DNA from: Linum tenue
Taxonomy: Eukaryota > Streptophyta > Magnoliopsida > Malpighiales > Linaceae
Assembly: GCA_946122785.1 (NCBI GenBank)
Contig: CAMGYJ010000002.1
Coordinates: 18,946,492-19,010,491, forward strand
Direction of reading: 5' to 3'
DNA length: 64,000 nt
Shown here: one piece after another, positions 11,442 through 22,206 of the stretch
Layout: each line of letters begins with the position of its first letter
How positions within the stretch are numbered: the stretch's first letter is position 1
Translations under genes and position numbers: made by a program
The notes under the pieces: model-generated
What the model saw: only the letters and a program-made list of their open reading frames with translations
Databases searched by the model: none
Told to the model about the DNA's origin: nothing

Positions 11442-11895
11442 TCAAAGCCAGACATGCCATTCTGAGAAGTTCCTACTTCCTACACCATCTTCTCCGCTTC
11501 CGCTCCCAATGCAGGAGCCCGACCCGAACGGATCCCTGTAGTACCCATTCAGCATGCCGCTATCATACATCCCCTGCTGCTGTTGCTGCTGATGATTGCC
11601 CTGCATCGCGAAAGGCGCCTGCATATAAGAAACCATCTACTGCTGCGGTGGCAGCAGCGGAGGCGGCATAACTATAGCCCCGAAACCCGCGGAGCTCCGC
11701 TTGAGCATGATGGGATCGCAGTAAGATGCGCGATCACCACCCTCCGTCTCTCAGTATCTGGCGAGGAAGAGGGAAAGCGGCTCGACATAGCTGTCGAATC
11801 CGTCTTCCCCATGGCCCAGATCACATCGGCATCGGTGACTGCCTTGGGCTGGCAGTGCTCGTTGGCCTTCCCCGTGACGAAGCTGATGTACTTTG
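11442..11895 (-). pseudogene. Truncated LEC1-type NF-YB pseudogene
   Basis: The minus strand matches the C-terminal two thirds of the intact NF-YB gene at 14780-15352: the end of the histone-fold domain, the glutamine tract and the glycine/serine tail. It is dead. The alignment stops inside SEYISFVTG and turns into unrelated sequence. A CAG glutamine codon has become TAG just before MVSYMQAPF. About 12 bases are missing around the conserved CQREQRKT region, and other frame changes follow. It is the duplicate of 14780-15250 left by the tandem duplication. Confidence 0.85.
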
Positions 11896-11899
11896 GTCA

Positions 11900-12640
11900 A
11901 ACCCTTAGTTGGAAAACGACACTAATATGGCTGACTTTGCCACCAGGGAGCTGCTGAATGAAGCAATCGACTCTATCGTGGCATATTGGGTGAGTGATAG
12001 TGGTGAGTGGGACTCTGTGAAACTCAAAGATTAAGCTAATGATGTTTTGTGTCACATTGCAGGTATTGATGCACCTAGAACAGAGTTAGGAGAGGACAAA
12101 CCCACATGGGGCATTGTGAAAGATGGCAGATTCAGTTTTTGCTCTGCTTACAACCTTGTAGAGGAGGCAGAGCCGATCGAGATATGGAATGATCAAATAG
12201 AGTGAAATTCTCCTCTGGTTGGTTTCACATAACTGGCTGCTCACTAACGCAAAAAGAAAATAAAGGCAGCTAACCAACAATGGGAGTTGCAAGCATTGTA
12301 CTGATGAAGAAGAAACCGTGGAAACATATCGTGCGAATGTGCAGGAGGATCAGAGGAGTCTGGAATCATTACAGTGACAAAATCACGACAAATGCTGCAG
12401 ACAAGGACTTTGCACAATGGCTTAATGAGAATATCAAAGCAGAAAGAAGTAGTTTTTCGCGGCTTGGTATACTGAATCTCTGCTCACGAGCTTGCGGGAG
12501 GGTATCAGGAATAAAAACCAGTAGTTCTTCGCGGCTTCCACAATTCGAACCCAGCCCGGCAGAGGAAGTTACCGCTGCGCCTACACCGACAAGTCGTCAA
12601 AGCTGCAGTGACGTCATTTCTGAAAAACTACCATAGGCCA
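11900..12640 (+). mobile_element. Degenerate LINE (non-LTR retrotransposon) C-terminal fragment
   Basis: Plus-strand frames give WGIVKDGRFSFCSAYNLVEE and then zinc-binding-like and lysine-rich remnants. This is the arrangement between reverse transcriptase and RNase H in plant L1-type LINEs (W-x2-KDG-x-FSV-x-SAY). Multiple stops interrupt it. It lies exactly between the two tandem copies and borders the truncated NF-YB pseudogene, so it may mark the duplication junction or have inserted there later. Confidence 0.7.
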
Positions 12641-12754
12641 TAGCACACCTACAATTATTGACTTGCTCCTTTTTCTATTTTAGGGTTGTACTTTCTTCTT
12701 GTCCAAGTCTCTCTTTTTTCCTTGCACGGTAAGGTTCTGTTCATGCTTTGTAAA

Positions 12755-15250
12755 TTGTAACCACACAACAGCAACGAAATAAGCTGTCTTGATGCAATGA
12801 GAATAAGCTAAAACTTCTAGAGTTCTCACAATCTGCTCCTTTGACAGGGAAGTTATACCTTCTCGGCAGTGATCTCGATTTCACCTCCCCCTTCAATCAA
12901 CCGCAATGGAGTTTCCGCTACCGATGGACAAAGTCTCTATTTCCACCGAGTATTCTTCAAATTTCATGCTCCCCTTACTTTCTTCTCGTCAATCCGATTG
13001 CTTGTCTGGTGATTAACTTGTCTGTTCTGTTGGAGCAAAAACTAAAGCAGGGACGACGGCAAGGTATCTGTAGTTCTGGTTGCCACTGGATGCTTCAACC
13101 CTCCTACTCTCATGCACTTGCGGATGTTTGGTAAGTTTTCAATGCCTTCTTTTCTCTTCTTTTATTGTTACCCGCATCAACATTCGACTTGGCAAACCTT
13201 AAAAACATGATCCTGGACTGTATTTTGTGTTCAATTGTATGGACCAGAGTTGGCTAGGGACGCATTGCAATCGGAAGGCTACCGTGTGATTGCTGGGTAT
13301 ATGTCGCCCGTTACCGATGTCTACAAAAAACCGGTTTGATTTACAGCGCTACGTTTGGTTCTGTTACCTTTTATCTTTCCCACCTATATGCGGACGTCAA
13401 TGCAGCAGCTGCTTTCCGATTGCTTGGTTGTGCAGGGTCTTATACCTGCTGAGCATCGTTTGCGCATGTGTAATTTAGCCTGTGAGAGCTCTGATTTTAT
13501 TATGGTTGATCCATGGGAGGTGATATATTCAGCTCTGCTCTGTCTCTGTGCATATTTGTGAAGAATTGAATAAACCTTATACCAGCCTTGTCTTCTTTTT
13601 TTGTTTTCGTTTCATTTAACAAACCTTATTTTACAGGCAAATCAAAGTACCTACCAGTCATCTTTGACTGTGTTGAGAAGAATTGAGAGTGTCTTCATCG
13701 AAGAAGTCCCGATATCCAGGGGTAAAAGCTTGTCCTTGTAACTAACTGACTTTTTAAGTTTCTTCGGTTTGGTTGATCAACAATGCTAATGTGTTTTTTT
13801 TTAACCCCCACCCTATTGCGATTTCGAAGAATCACTCAAGGTGATGTTTGTTTGTGGTGCTGATCTGCTGCAGACGTTTAAGATTCCTGGGTTTTGGATT
13901 CCCGATCAGGTAGTTTTGTGGTTTGATTGAAGCAGAGCTATTAATTTTCTGCACTTTGCTTTCTCCTCATTAGGAAAAGTGTCAAACATTGAACAGTACT
14001 CCCCTGTTGCTTATATAGGTAAGGACCATATGCAGAGACCATGGTATAGCTTGCATTCGTAGGGAAGAGCTCGACGTCGATCGAATCATAGCTGCTGATG
14101 AAATCTTGAATCAGAATAAGGTATTTGATATCAAGGTTTGATCTGGAATGACACCTTCCATTCCTTCTGTTGTTGAATGTTTGATTTCATGAAACCTGAA
14201 GGCAGTTTTGCAGTTTACCAGTAGCCTCACATGAATTGGTGTTGCAGGATAACATCAAGCCTGTTACTGAACCTGTACCAAACATGATCAGTTCCACCAG
14301 GTTGAGGTAAATTGAACAGCATAAATTTCCTCCCTTGAACTTGAACAAAGTTACTCTTTGACATTTTTGGACTTAAGACCGCGTCCTTATTTTGCTCCTA
14401 TATAAATTCCAGAGACTGCATATCGAGAGGATTGTCAATCAAGTACTTGACGGCGGATTCAGTTATCAGCTACATCAGAGAACATCAATTGTATTTGGGA
14501 AACAGATAAAGATGTCCTGCAGCATATATCTGAGGAGCTTCAAAACCTCCACACTCATATTTAAGAGTACCATGTAAAATCGCTCAGTTCGGTTTCAAAG
14601 AAGAGCATAAATAAATGTATCATCACCTTAACTAGCCTAAAAGCTTCAGCTTTTCAACTAAGATCTTGAATAAAGCTAAAAATCTCTGGAGGGTTGTTTC
14701 CCTTTCTTCACATTCCAATCAAAATTTCCCCTGATCAACGATGTCTTTTTCTTGTCTCTCTTTAACCTCCCTCCCTCCATTATTTGTACTGCGCATATAG
14801 ATCAAAGCCAGACATTCCATTCTGAGAAGTTCCCCCACCGTCTTCTCCGCTTCCACTGCCGGAGCCCGACCCGAACGGATCCCTGTAGTACCCATTCAGC
14901 ATGCCGCCATCATACATCCCTTGCTGCTGCTGCTGATGATGATCGCCCTGCATCGCGAAAGGTGCCTGCATGTAAGAAACCATCTGCTGCTGCTGCTGCT
15001 GCGGCAGCGGAGGCGGCGGCAACATCATATTCCCAAAATCCGGGGACCTTCGCTTGAGCATGATCGGATCGCGGTAAGATGCCCGATCGCCCTCTGCCTC
15101 GCGGTACCTGGCGAGGAAGAGCGAAAGGGGATCGACGTAGCTGTCGAATCCGAGCTTCCCCATGGCCCAGATGACGTCGTCGGCGGTGACAGTCTTGCGC
15201 TGCTCCCGCTGGCAGCGCTCGTTGGCCTCGCCGGTGACGAAGCTGATGTA
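12755..15250. repeat. Tandem duplication, copy 2
   Basis: Second copy of the 9315-11895 block. It contains the second intact NMNAT gene and the 3' part of the intact LEC1-type NF-YB gene. It continues beyond the homologous limit into the full NF-YB gene, so this copy is probably the ancestral arrangement. Confidence 0.8.
12906..14509 (+). CDS. NMNAT: Nicotinamide/nicotinate mononucleotide adenylyltransferase, copy 2
   Basis: Nine exons with the same phases as copy 1: 12906-12949, 13051-13130, 13248-13333, 13436-13519, 13637-13721, 13830-13909, 14019-14135, 14248-14306 and 14413-14509. They encode 243 residues, close to the size recalled for Arabidopsis (about 238). The function is the same NAD-forming adenylyl transfer. 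The loop [13 protein letters not shown] and the C-terminal stop agree with the family. The nucleotide-binding motif, however, reads [10 protein letters not shown] (residues 28-37) where copy 1 keeps GSFNPPTFMH. ISSTR is intact at 206-210. The upstream region is next to LINE debris rather than the original promoter partner, so expression may differ from copy 1. Confidence 0.9.
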
Positions 15251-16818
15251 CTCGGAGACGCACTCCTGGATCGTCTCCTTGGCATCGTCGGAGATTTTGG
15301 CGTGGGCGGGGAGGATGCGCCGCATTATGCGGATGACATTGGCTATGGGCATGTACTGGTCTTGTTCTCGGAGTAAAGGAAGAGATCGGCGCGGCGCCGG
15401 CGCCGGTTCCTGGCCGGCGGGCGTTGGGTTCTCCCCTGACCTGATGTTGGCGGGAAGGCGGATTTTGGCGGTTCCGCTGACGTTTGGAGCGGAATCAACT
15501 GGAAAAGAAATGGTTGGTGATTATTAGTTGGGCCTTGGGCTTCGCTCAAGGTGAAATGGGACACTCTGAGGCGGAGCCCAGCTCTGGGAGAGGCTCACTT
15601 GCAATAATCAAAAGCCCATCACATTTTGGTGAGGAATATTTGAGAATGTCGAAGTTCTAACCCAAAAATAAAGAGATAAACAACCAATAAGTAATCGTTT
15701 GTAAATAGATCGTTTGAATTATGAAGAAAAAACATAGCTCTAGAATAATTATAGATTTTTTAATCAATAAGGTGTACACATATTTTCTAATTAAGATTTG
15801 CAAACTAGCTTGTATTGTCAACTCGAACTTTGCATACGATAAATTCGTATGGCGAAACCTTCATGCCTTCATCTGAGAAATCATTTTTTTTTATTTTTTT
15901 TCCTATTTTTCTGCTCTAAAGATGAAGAGAAGAAGACAAGTGAAAAGAATTTAAAACTAATAAACCTTAATTAATTATTAAAAACTAAGCCTATATATCG
16001 CGCACAGAAAAAGCAGAGGTTTTGATTGGGCATGCAGGAGAAAAGAAGAGGTGAGTCAGTGGTTTACTACGTGCATGGCTTCCACGTCATCCAACACCAA
16101 ACATTTTCTTTTATTTTAACGCACTCAAATATTAATTTACACCACAGAAATTCCAATATGCGTTCTAAATGTATTTATTAAGATTACCAAAAAAAAATGT
16201 ATTTATTAAGCCACACACAATAAAAAGTATAATTAATTTATTAATTCACTAGTAAAATTTCTCATGCCGAAGACTGAAACTGTATCAATCAATTCATCCA
16301 ACATGGCCATGCATACAAGATCTCCCGATGCATGATTATACGTTCTAATCTCCGTAGCTGATAATGATCTTTGTACGAAATACCAATCATCATAAGCTAC
16401 AGCTCGAAATTAAAATTATTAATTGGTGTGAAAATTTGAAGACAGTACTCATATTCAAATCTTAAGGTCAACATTCAACAATCATTAAAAAAAATTAACA
16501 TACAAGTCAGCAAAATGAAACTTGATTATGGAAGATCTGATATCTCTGATTTCGTTTTTAAGCTTCCGGTATTTTTATGTGTTTAGTGTTTGTGACACTG
16601 AGTTTTTGGGGTGATAATGGAGGAATAGCGTCGGTTATATATATATATATAAAATATGGCCAAGAAGGAGTGACTGAGGAGAGCAATCTTTACATACCGG
16701 AGACAGGTGGCCCACCAAAAATGGCGGCGGCGGCGGCGGCCTCTCGTTGCTTTGCATGTCGACGGTTGCGATTGAGCCCTCCATCACCGCCACCGCCAGC
16801 ATCGCCGCCACGTTCCAT
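14780..16818 (-). CDS. LEC1-type NF-YB transcription factor (two exons)
   Basis: Exon 2 (14780-15498) encodes the histone-fold NF-YB domain with no in-frame ATG before the conserved domain. Upstream the frame stays open to a strong acceptor (TTTCTTTTCCAG, exon from 15498). The minus strand at 16698-16818 offers an ATG and 40 codons starting MERGG, ending at CCG|GTATGTA in the matching phase. The splice gives 279 residues. MERG is how Arabidopsis LEC1-LIKE is recalled to start. The domain begins [12 protein letters not shown] (M at residue 90) and has Asp111 in KISDD, the LEC1-class aspartate equivalent to Asp55 of LEC1. A glutamine tract and the ending FDLYAQYK follow, like LEC1. LEC1-class subunits pair with NF-YC and NF-YA at CCAAT sites and drive embryo and seed-storage programmes. 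The splice model is inferred. Confidence 0.8.
16308..16334. promoter_or_regulatory. Pair of RY-type motifs inside the LEC1-type intron
   Basis: CATGCAT (16308-16314) and ATGCATG (16328-16334) contain the RY core CATGCA in opposite senses, 15 bases apart. RY elements bind B3 factors such as LEC2, FUS3 and ABI3, which act with LEC1-class proteins in seeds. Their place in the 1.2-kb first intron suggests feedback control, but short motifs can occur by chance. Confidence 0.4.
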
Positions 16819-16927
16819 CGCTCTGTTATCTGTTTGGCTCTCGCGCTCTGACTCTGTGGTTTGTTTGGCAATGGACACTTGACTTGAAGGGAGAGGAGAC
16901 GATTGGCTGGCATTGGGAATCACTTCA

Positions 16928-16934
16928 ATTTATA
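16928..16934 (-). promoter_or_regulatory. TATA box of the LEC1-type gene
   Basis: TATAAAT on the minus strand, about 110 bases upstream of the proposed first-exon ATG. This leaves room for a 5' UTR of about 80 bases and supports placing exon 1 here. Confidence 0.6.
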
Positions 16935-16939
16935 GCCCC

Positions 16940-17711
16940 CAACTACACACACACACAAAAAAAAAAAGCTTTTCAAATATATGGGAATAATATGATTGGG
17001 TGGTAAAGGTAAAAAATAAAGTCAAAGACCAAAGACCATGTTTGCCCAACCGGCGGTTACCTCGAGAGGGTTACCCTTATAATTACTATGCAGTTTACCC
17101 CAGGCAGTCGCTCCCATTGGATACCTGCCCTCCTCCTCTTCCTGCTTTTACCTTTTCACCCTTTACCAGGGTTATTTTTGGGGATTGAGAGGTTTTGAAT
17201 TAGGGTGTTATTATGTTGTTGTGATATGTGTTTAATGACCCAACTAACACCAACCATGGAAAATTGGGATGTAATTACTCTATAACTGTCCTTACTTTTT
17301 TTTTCTTTTGAAAATTAAATTAACTTCTAAAATAATATTGAAGATATTCGAATATTCTCGAAGTCAATATGACTATGGGTCAATAACATTTTAATTTCTA
17401 CCTCGAGCTAATTAAGGTAAATAATGGTTTCTCAGATATCGGGATTTAATGTCTTGACATGTTAAATTAAAAGTTTATATAGGAACAAATTATAGAATAG
17501 ATAGTCATGTATAGTAAGTAATCACATAATTAGTTGATGTTTTATATGCTAGTGATGATTAGACATGATGTCAAATTATTCCACAATTTATTGTCAGAAA
17601 TTCGTCATGAAAATAATGAGGAAAAATAAAACAATGATAAATCCTCTGTGTTTCTTATAGTTATGGAGATCGGCCTCGTTTTTTGTTTTTGCAGTATCTG
17701 TAGACACGATA
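16940..17711. other. Intergenic AT-rich spacer
   Basis: Upstream flank of the LEC1-type gene. No gene, RNA or clear transposon signature seen. Confidence 0.5.
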
Positions 17712-17716
17712 GTTTC

Positions 17717-19882
17717 TGTAAAACCCTTACTATATATTACAAAACGAAACAGTAAAATACATCGAGTTTAAACATTCTCGGGCACGAGCTCTACATATAT
17801 TTTTTTTTTCAAACTTCAAACCATAATTTACATTTTCATCAGAGTCAAAACAGAAAACCGGGGAAGTCCGATTTATTACAAAATTCACACAACATAAAAC
17901 ATTTAAGGAGTTCGGAGTCCTCCGCCCACCTCATGGCTTCCCTTCACGCTTGAGTCCCGATATCTACAGTACAGACCTTACTTCTGATCTTGACCTGAGG
18001 AAAAATGATGACGAAGGATGAGTTGTCGCTCAGTGAATAAATTCTAAGCTCTGATCGACCTCAATACAAAAACAGTATTGGCAGAAACACCCTAGCACAT
18101 AACACGACTTAAATTGTTTTGTCACACTTTTCATTTTACTGAATCAATCAAGTTCCCATGCTCACATTCCACAGTCAAAACACATAAAACAGATGATAGA
18201 TAGAGGCATTTTGCTTAAACAATTTCACTTTCAAACTTGCTAGATGATATACTCTTCGGGTAGTACAGTAGTGGAAGGCTGCAGGATAACCATGTACAAC
18301 CATCAGATAACTGGAGTACCGCGGGACAAAACCTCATCCGGTACAAACAGGAGTGCACAAGGCACGAAACAGGAGTGCTCGCACTAACAGGAGTATCGCG
18401 GGGCACAACCCGGACCGATACAAAAACAGGAGTCGCCACGGGATTACCCCAGCCCGGCTAACTGAACAGAACAGGAGTACCGTGGGTCGTCACCCAATCG
18501 GCACGGTGCGGAGCACGAGCGCTCAAACAGGAGTATCTTGGGGTTTACCCACATCGATACAAACAGGACACACTACTGTACCGAGGTATCATAAAGCCTT
18601 TTTACTTATTCTTATGTATTCACCTCTTTTCATTAATAGTTCACTTAGACACTATAGGCTCAAAAGCATTCATAGTGCTTTTGCACCCTCAGTCACCACA
18701 GAATGGAATGTAAGTTGAGGAGCTGACTCCGAGTTATTCAAGCAAAACAGGATTAGTAAGCCTAATGGCTTACTCCAAATCTAAACAGACAAGATGGGTT
18801 CGCAAGTTCGAATACTTACTCAGAATCCACACAATAAATCAACAAAATGTCTTTCCATATCCCATTCACAATTCATGCATTTCCAACTTCATACCAAATG
18901 CAGATAATGAATAAACACAAATAAGCCATATCACATAGCCATATCGTTTCCCATAAATTCTCATATTATACTGGAGCCTCTTCATGACCCCGATATGTAT
19001 ACGGGCCGCTTCATGACCCGAATACTGTGATTATGTTGAAGTAGATCTAAGATTAGAATCTACTCACAGTTTTATCTTCACTCGGCTATGCCCTTGCCTT
19101 TGGGTGAGCCCCCGGCTTGCTCCTTACCTTTATATACAAATTTTCCAGGTTATTCAAGCACCAAGACATGTATACAATCATCATAATCATGGTTGTATTC
19201 ATGCATGTCGATAAGACCACTAGGAAAGTCATACGATTGTACACTTTACCCTTCTTCATCATTTTGATCATTTCTCCCTTGATACTTAACCAAATCAGTT
19301 GATTCTTGTTGCTACTGAAACTAGATTCATAGTGCTACAACATATCCAAATTTCAGACCATTTGGATCAGCATTTTGATCCCAGCAATCAATTTAAATTG
19401 ACGTTTCAAAACTGTCAGCTACTTTCTTCTCACTTCAATCCAACTCCCCTACTTCTAACAATTATTTCCGACCACTCCGAAATCAAAACTAAGTTCCGAA
19501 CGGTCAACTCAAAGAACCTTATGTACATAACATTATACCAAATTTCTAGAACGATCCAACGACTATTTTGCGCAGGATCTTACCTCTAATTTACTGTCCT
19601 GCTACAGAAAAACAGTATCGCACCCCTTCTGTCCAGCGACTTTCCTCGATGATCCCAACGGTCAAATCGTAGACAAAGAAGTATAAAACACAACCTACAA
19701 ATCTCAGGACGATCCAACGGCTTGATTGTCCGGAATAGTCCTTCTCACAGGCTGTCCTGCTGCTGGACGAAAATTGGCAGCACCCCCTTTGCTTCCTTCT
19801 TCTTCTTCTTCTTCCTCTCCTTGATACACTTTTCTTTCTAGCTTCCACTCTTTGCTCCTTGATACTCAAGAGGGGGGGTGTA
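17717..19882. mobile_element. Long solo LTR (probable Gypsy-type)
   Basis: The sequence starts TGTAAAACCC at 17717, preceded by GTTTC (17712-17716). The same GTTTC (20521-20525) follows the end of the adjacent Cassandra element. This fits a 5-bp target-site duplication around an LTR whose last few bases were lost when Cassandra joined. No gag or pol frames are present. It shares start sequence, size and an internal hairpin array with the LTR at 36967-39306. Family placement is inferred from size and ends only. Confidence 0.6.
18313..18560. repeat. Array of seven CAGGAG-spaced imperfect hairpins
   Basis: An anchor reading (AA)CAGGAG, or a close variant, recurs seven times. Each anchor is followed by a different short inverted repeat: GTACC/GGTAC, GTGC/GCAC (twice), GTATCG/CGATAC, GCC/GGC with CGGG/CCCG, GTACCG/CGGCAC and GTATC/GATAC. 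Stem sequences differ while pairing is kept. Confidence 0.65.
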
Positions 19883-19977
19883 TGTAACACCTTAGGCAAA
19901 TCCCACATCAACAAAGCACGGGAGAGATCCATAGTTCATAAGTAAGAGACCGAACTTAACTGACAAGACGCGTTTTG

Positions 19978-20086
19978 GGGTGTAATGGAGAAGTTCTTGT
20001 CAGAACTCCAAAGTTAAACGTGCTCAGTGCGGAGCACAACAAGGATGATGAGTGACCTTATAGGAAGTCACCCAGAATTGCACCCC
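19978..20086 (+). promoter_or_regulatory. 5S rRNA-like segment in Cassandra left LTR
   Basis: GGGTG at the start, then TCAGAACTCCAAAGTTAAACG, GAGTGACCTTATAGGAAGTC and a terminal TTGCACCCC follow plant 5S rRNA order, including the A-box-like, intermediate and C-box-like RNA polymerase III signals. A GAT/GAG duplication of three bases disturbs the intermediate element relative to the other LTR. Confidence 0.85.
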
Positions 20087-20341
20087 AAGTCGAAAACCGT
20101 GCGGGTGTAGAGGCCCAAAGCGGACAGTATCTTGTCGGGAAAAGGTTCGGGATGTTACAAGTGGTATCAGAGCCTCTCCGCGTCCCTCTTGAACGATGGT
20201 GGGGCAAACCTCAACGAAGACGTTGAGTCCCAAGAGGGGGGGGGGGTGTAACACCTTAGGCAAATCCCACATCAACAAAGCACGGGAGAGATCCATGGTT
20301 CATAAGTAAGAGACCGAACTTAACTGACAAGACGCGTTTTG

Positions 20342-20447
20342 GGGTGTAATGGAGAAGTTCTTGTCAGAACTCCGAAGTTAAACGTGCTCAGTGCGGAGCA
20401 CAACAAGGATGAGTGACCTTATGGGAAGTCACCCAGAATTGCACCCC
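20342..20447 (+). promoter_or_regulatory. 5S rRNA-like segment in Cassandra right LTR
   Basis: Same 5S-related order as the left LTR, but with the unduplicated AAGGATGAGTGACC intermediate element, nearer to true 5S. It is not a 5S gene, because the first 40 bases are poorly matched. Confidence 0.85.
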
Positions 20448-20525
20448 AAGTCGAAAACCGTGCGGGTGTAGAGGCCTAAAGCGGACAGTATCTTGTCGGG
20501 AAAAGGTTCGGGATGTTACAGTTTC

Positions 20526-21494
20526 TATATTGGATTATTGTGTCTTATAATCATACAATTAGCGTGACCTCAATATGAAGAATCATGATCTCCTATTGCT
20601 AGCACGGTTGTGTTTTTGACAAAAAAAAAAAAGTTCATGTTATGTGCAAGATTGTCAAACCTTTATCTGGTCGCTGGTTTAATCGGCCGAACCGGAACCA
20701 AGCATCTAAACGGTTGGAATACACTCCGATTGAGAAAAAGTCAAAAGCGGGTTAAACAGGTTAAAACCGGGTGGCCTGACTAGTCACAATTGGGTTTGAA
20801 GACGTGGATATTGATATTATATATATTTACTTTTAATAAATAATTTGGTAATATATGAATGTAGATTGGTGATATTGTTTTAAAATATGTGAAATATATG
20901 CATAATTTATTTGATATTAAAGGTTTTCTGAAAATGATTTGGTAATATATGAATAGATGTTACGTTTGGTAGCTAGTACATATAAAATTATACAATGGTG
21001 GTATGAAAATGTACCATATGATGGTATACATAAATATAACATAGTGTAGAATGGTTGTATACATGATAGTAAAAATATATTAATAGCTATTTACCACCTC
21101 TAATCGCCATCTACCACCAGTTACCACCCTATACCAGGGTGGTATATATACTTGGTTCTAGAAAATTTTCACCCATAAATTTGTAGATCACAATAGCTAA
21201 ATATAAACCCGTTTCATCTGTGCAAATTTTCCAAAATTCGAATTAAAAACGAATGTAATACAAAATGGTACCAATTGTACAAGTGTGGTAACGGATGATA
21301 ACGAGTGATGCGGTACATTTTTTTATCAGAATACATTGAAAATTGATATTATTTTGTAGATATTAAAAAATTAGTAAATTCAATTTCCAACAAATAAGAT
21401 ACAAACCAATTAGAAAAAAAATAAAAAATAACAATCTAACCCTTAAATCTGCACCACTTAAAATTAAAGGAAAATCTGGTTCTACGTTAGCACT
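20526..21494. other. Intergenic AT-rich spacer
   Basis: No gene recognised. A short GC-rich patch near 20690-20790 resembles decayed transposon ends seen elsewhere in the window, but no boundaries can be set. Confidence 0.4.
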
Positions 21495-21502
21495 AAAGAA
21501 AT

Positions 21503-22206
21503 TAGGGGTGGGCATTGGGTGGGTCGGGTGGATTTTGACCATAAAATTCACCCACCCGTGCTTACACGGATTGATAATTTTTAACCCACCACCCACCCAT
21601 ATTTAGTCTCGGGTTGGGTCGGGCGGATGGTGGATGATTTGGGTGGGTTTGTGGGTTCACCCACATCACAATGTATATAATATAAAGGAGTCAACTTGAC
21701 ATGATAATAGGCGAAGAAAGTTATCTGGGGAAACAAGAAGATGAAATAGCGCGAAAAATATCGAATTAGTTCTTAAAATGGATAGAAATTCTATTATGAA
21801 AGAGTTTTCTACAGTTTGAGATGATTATCAGGTGCAAGGAACTAAGAAAAATAATTCCACAAAGGAAAGAGCAGTGATCTAGGCACAAGAATTAGAGGAA
21901 AAAATACAGGGAAGAAGAGGGGATCGGTATTTGGAAGGTTGGCTTTGAGGTTCAAACTCTAGAAGCAGTCCTAGTTTATGTCTAACGTCTCCACTCTCCC
22001 CTCTGTAGCGCCAACGACTTTGATCTTTTTGTTGTTGGGTTGAGCGGGTCACCCGCGCACCCACCCACAACCCACCCACCACCCGGCGGATGGCTCCCAG
22101 CGCAACCCGTCACCCACCCATAAACCCACCCACTTAACGAAATTCGGGTCAAATGCGGGTGGGTCGGCCCAAACCCGCGGATGATCCGCCCGCATGCCCA
22201 GCCCTA
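21503..22206. mobile_element. Non-autonomous hAT-type element (MITE), 704 bp
   Basis: Imperfect terminal inverted repeats TAGGGGTGGGCAT and, from the other end, TAGGGCTGGGCAT are flanked by a perfect 8-bp duplication AAAGAAAT (21495-21502 and 22207-22214). The inner ends are rich in GGGTGGGT and ACCCACCC runs. No transposase frame is present. An 8-bp duplication is diagnostic of hAT elements. Confidence 0.85.

Larger units (their letters stand above)
9315..11895. repeat. Tandem duplication, copy 1 (NMNAT plus NF-YB 3' part)
   Basis: This block aligns with 12755-15250 through nine exons and introns of the NMNAT gene and into the 3' half of the convergent NF-YB gene. Homology begins near GAAATAGCCTGTCCTGAT on the left and breaks off inside the NF-YB domain on the right, where LINE sequence starts. 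Exons are nearly identical and introns carry small indels, suggesting a fairly recent duplication. Outer limits are approximate. Confidence 0.85.
19883..20520 (+). mobile_element. Cassandra TRIM retrotransposon, complete with two LTRs
   Basis: LTRs at 19883-20159 (277 bp) and 20247-20520 (274 bp) are almost identical, start TGTAACACC and end GATGTTACA. Between them is only 87 bp: a primer-binding site TGGTATCAGAGC at 20162-20173 and a polypurine tract of G residues ending at 20246. There is no coding capacity, so it depends on other elements for movement. Each LTR holds a stretch related to 5S ribosomal RNA, the defining trait of Cassandra. A second polypurine-like run (AGAGGGGGGG) just left of the first LTR is unexplained. 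Confidence 0.92.

Noticed and set aside
14910..15376. Plus-strand and alternate-frame ORFs over the NF-YB domain
   Set aside because: Only the minus-strand frame carries the histone-fold sequence.
15343..15564. Minus-strand ORF with an ATG just upstream of the NF-YB domain
   Set aside because: It is in a different frame from the domain and includes the acceptor region. The phase-matched distant exon fits better.
16637..16652. TA-repeat as a promoter
   Set aside because: A simple dinucleotide run inside the LEC1-type intron, downstream of exon 1.
20342..20447. A true 5S rRNA gene
   Set aside because: The first third does not match and it lies inside an LTR with a PBS. It is Cassandra.
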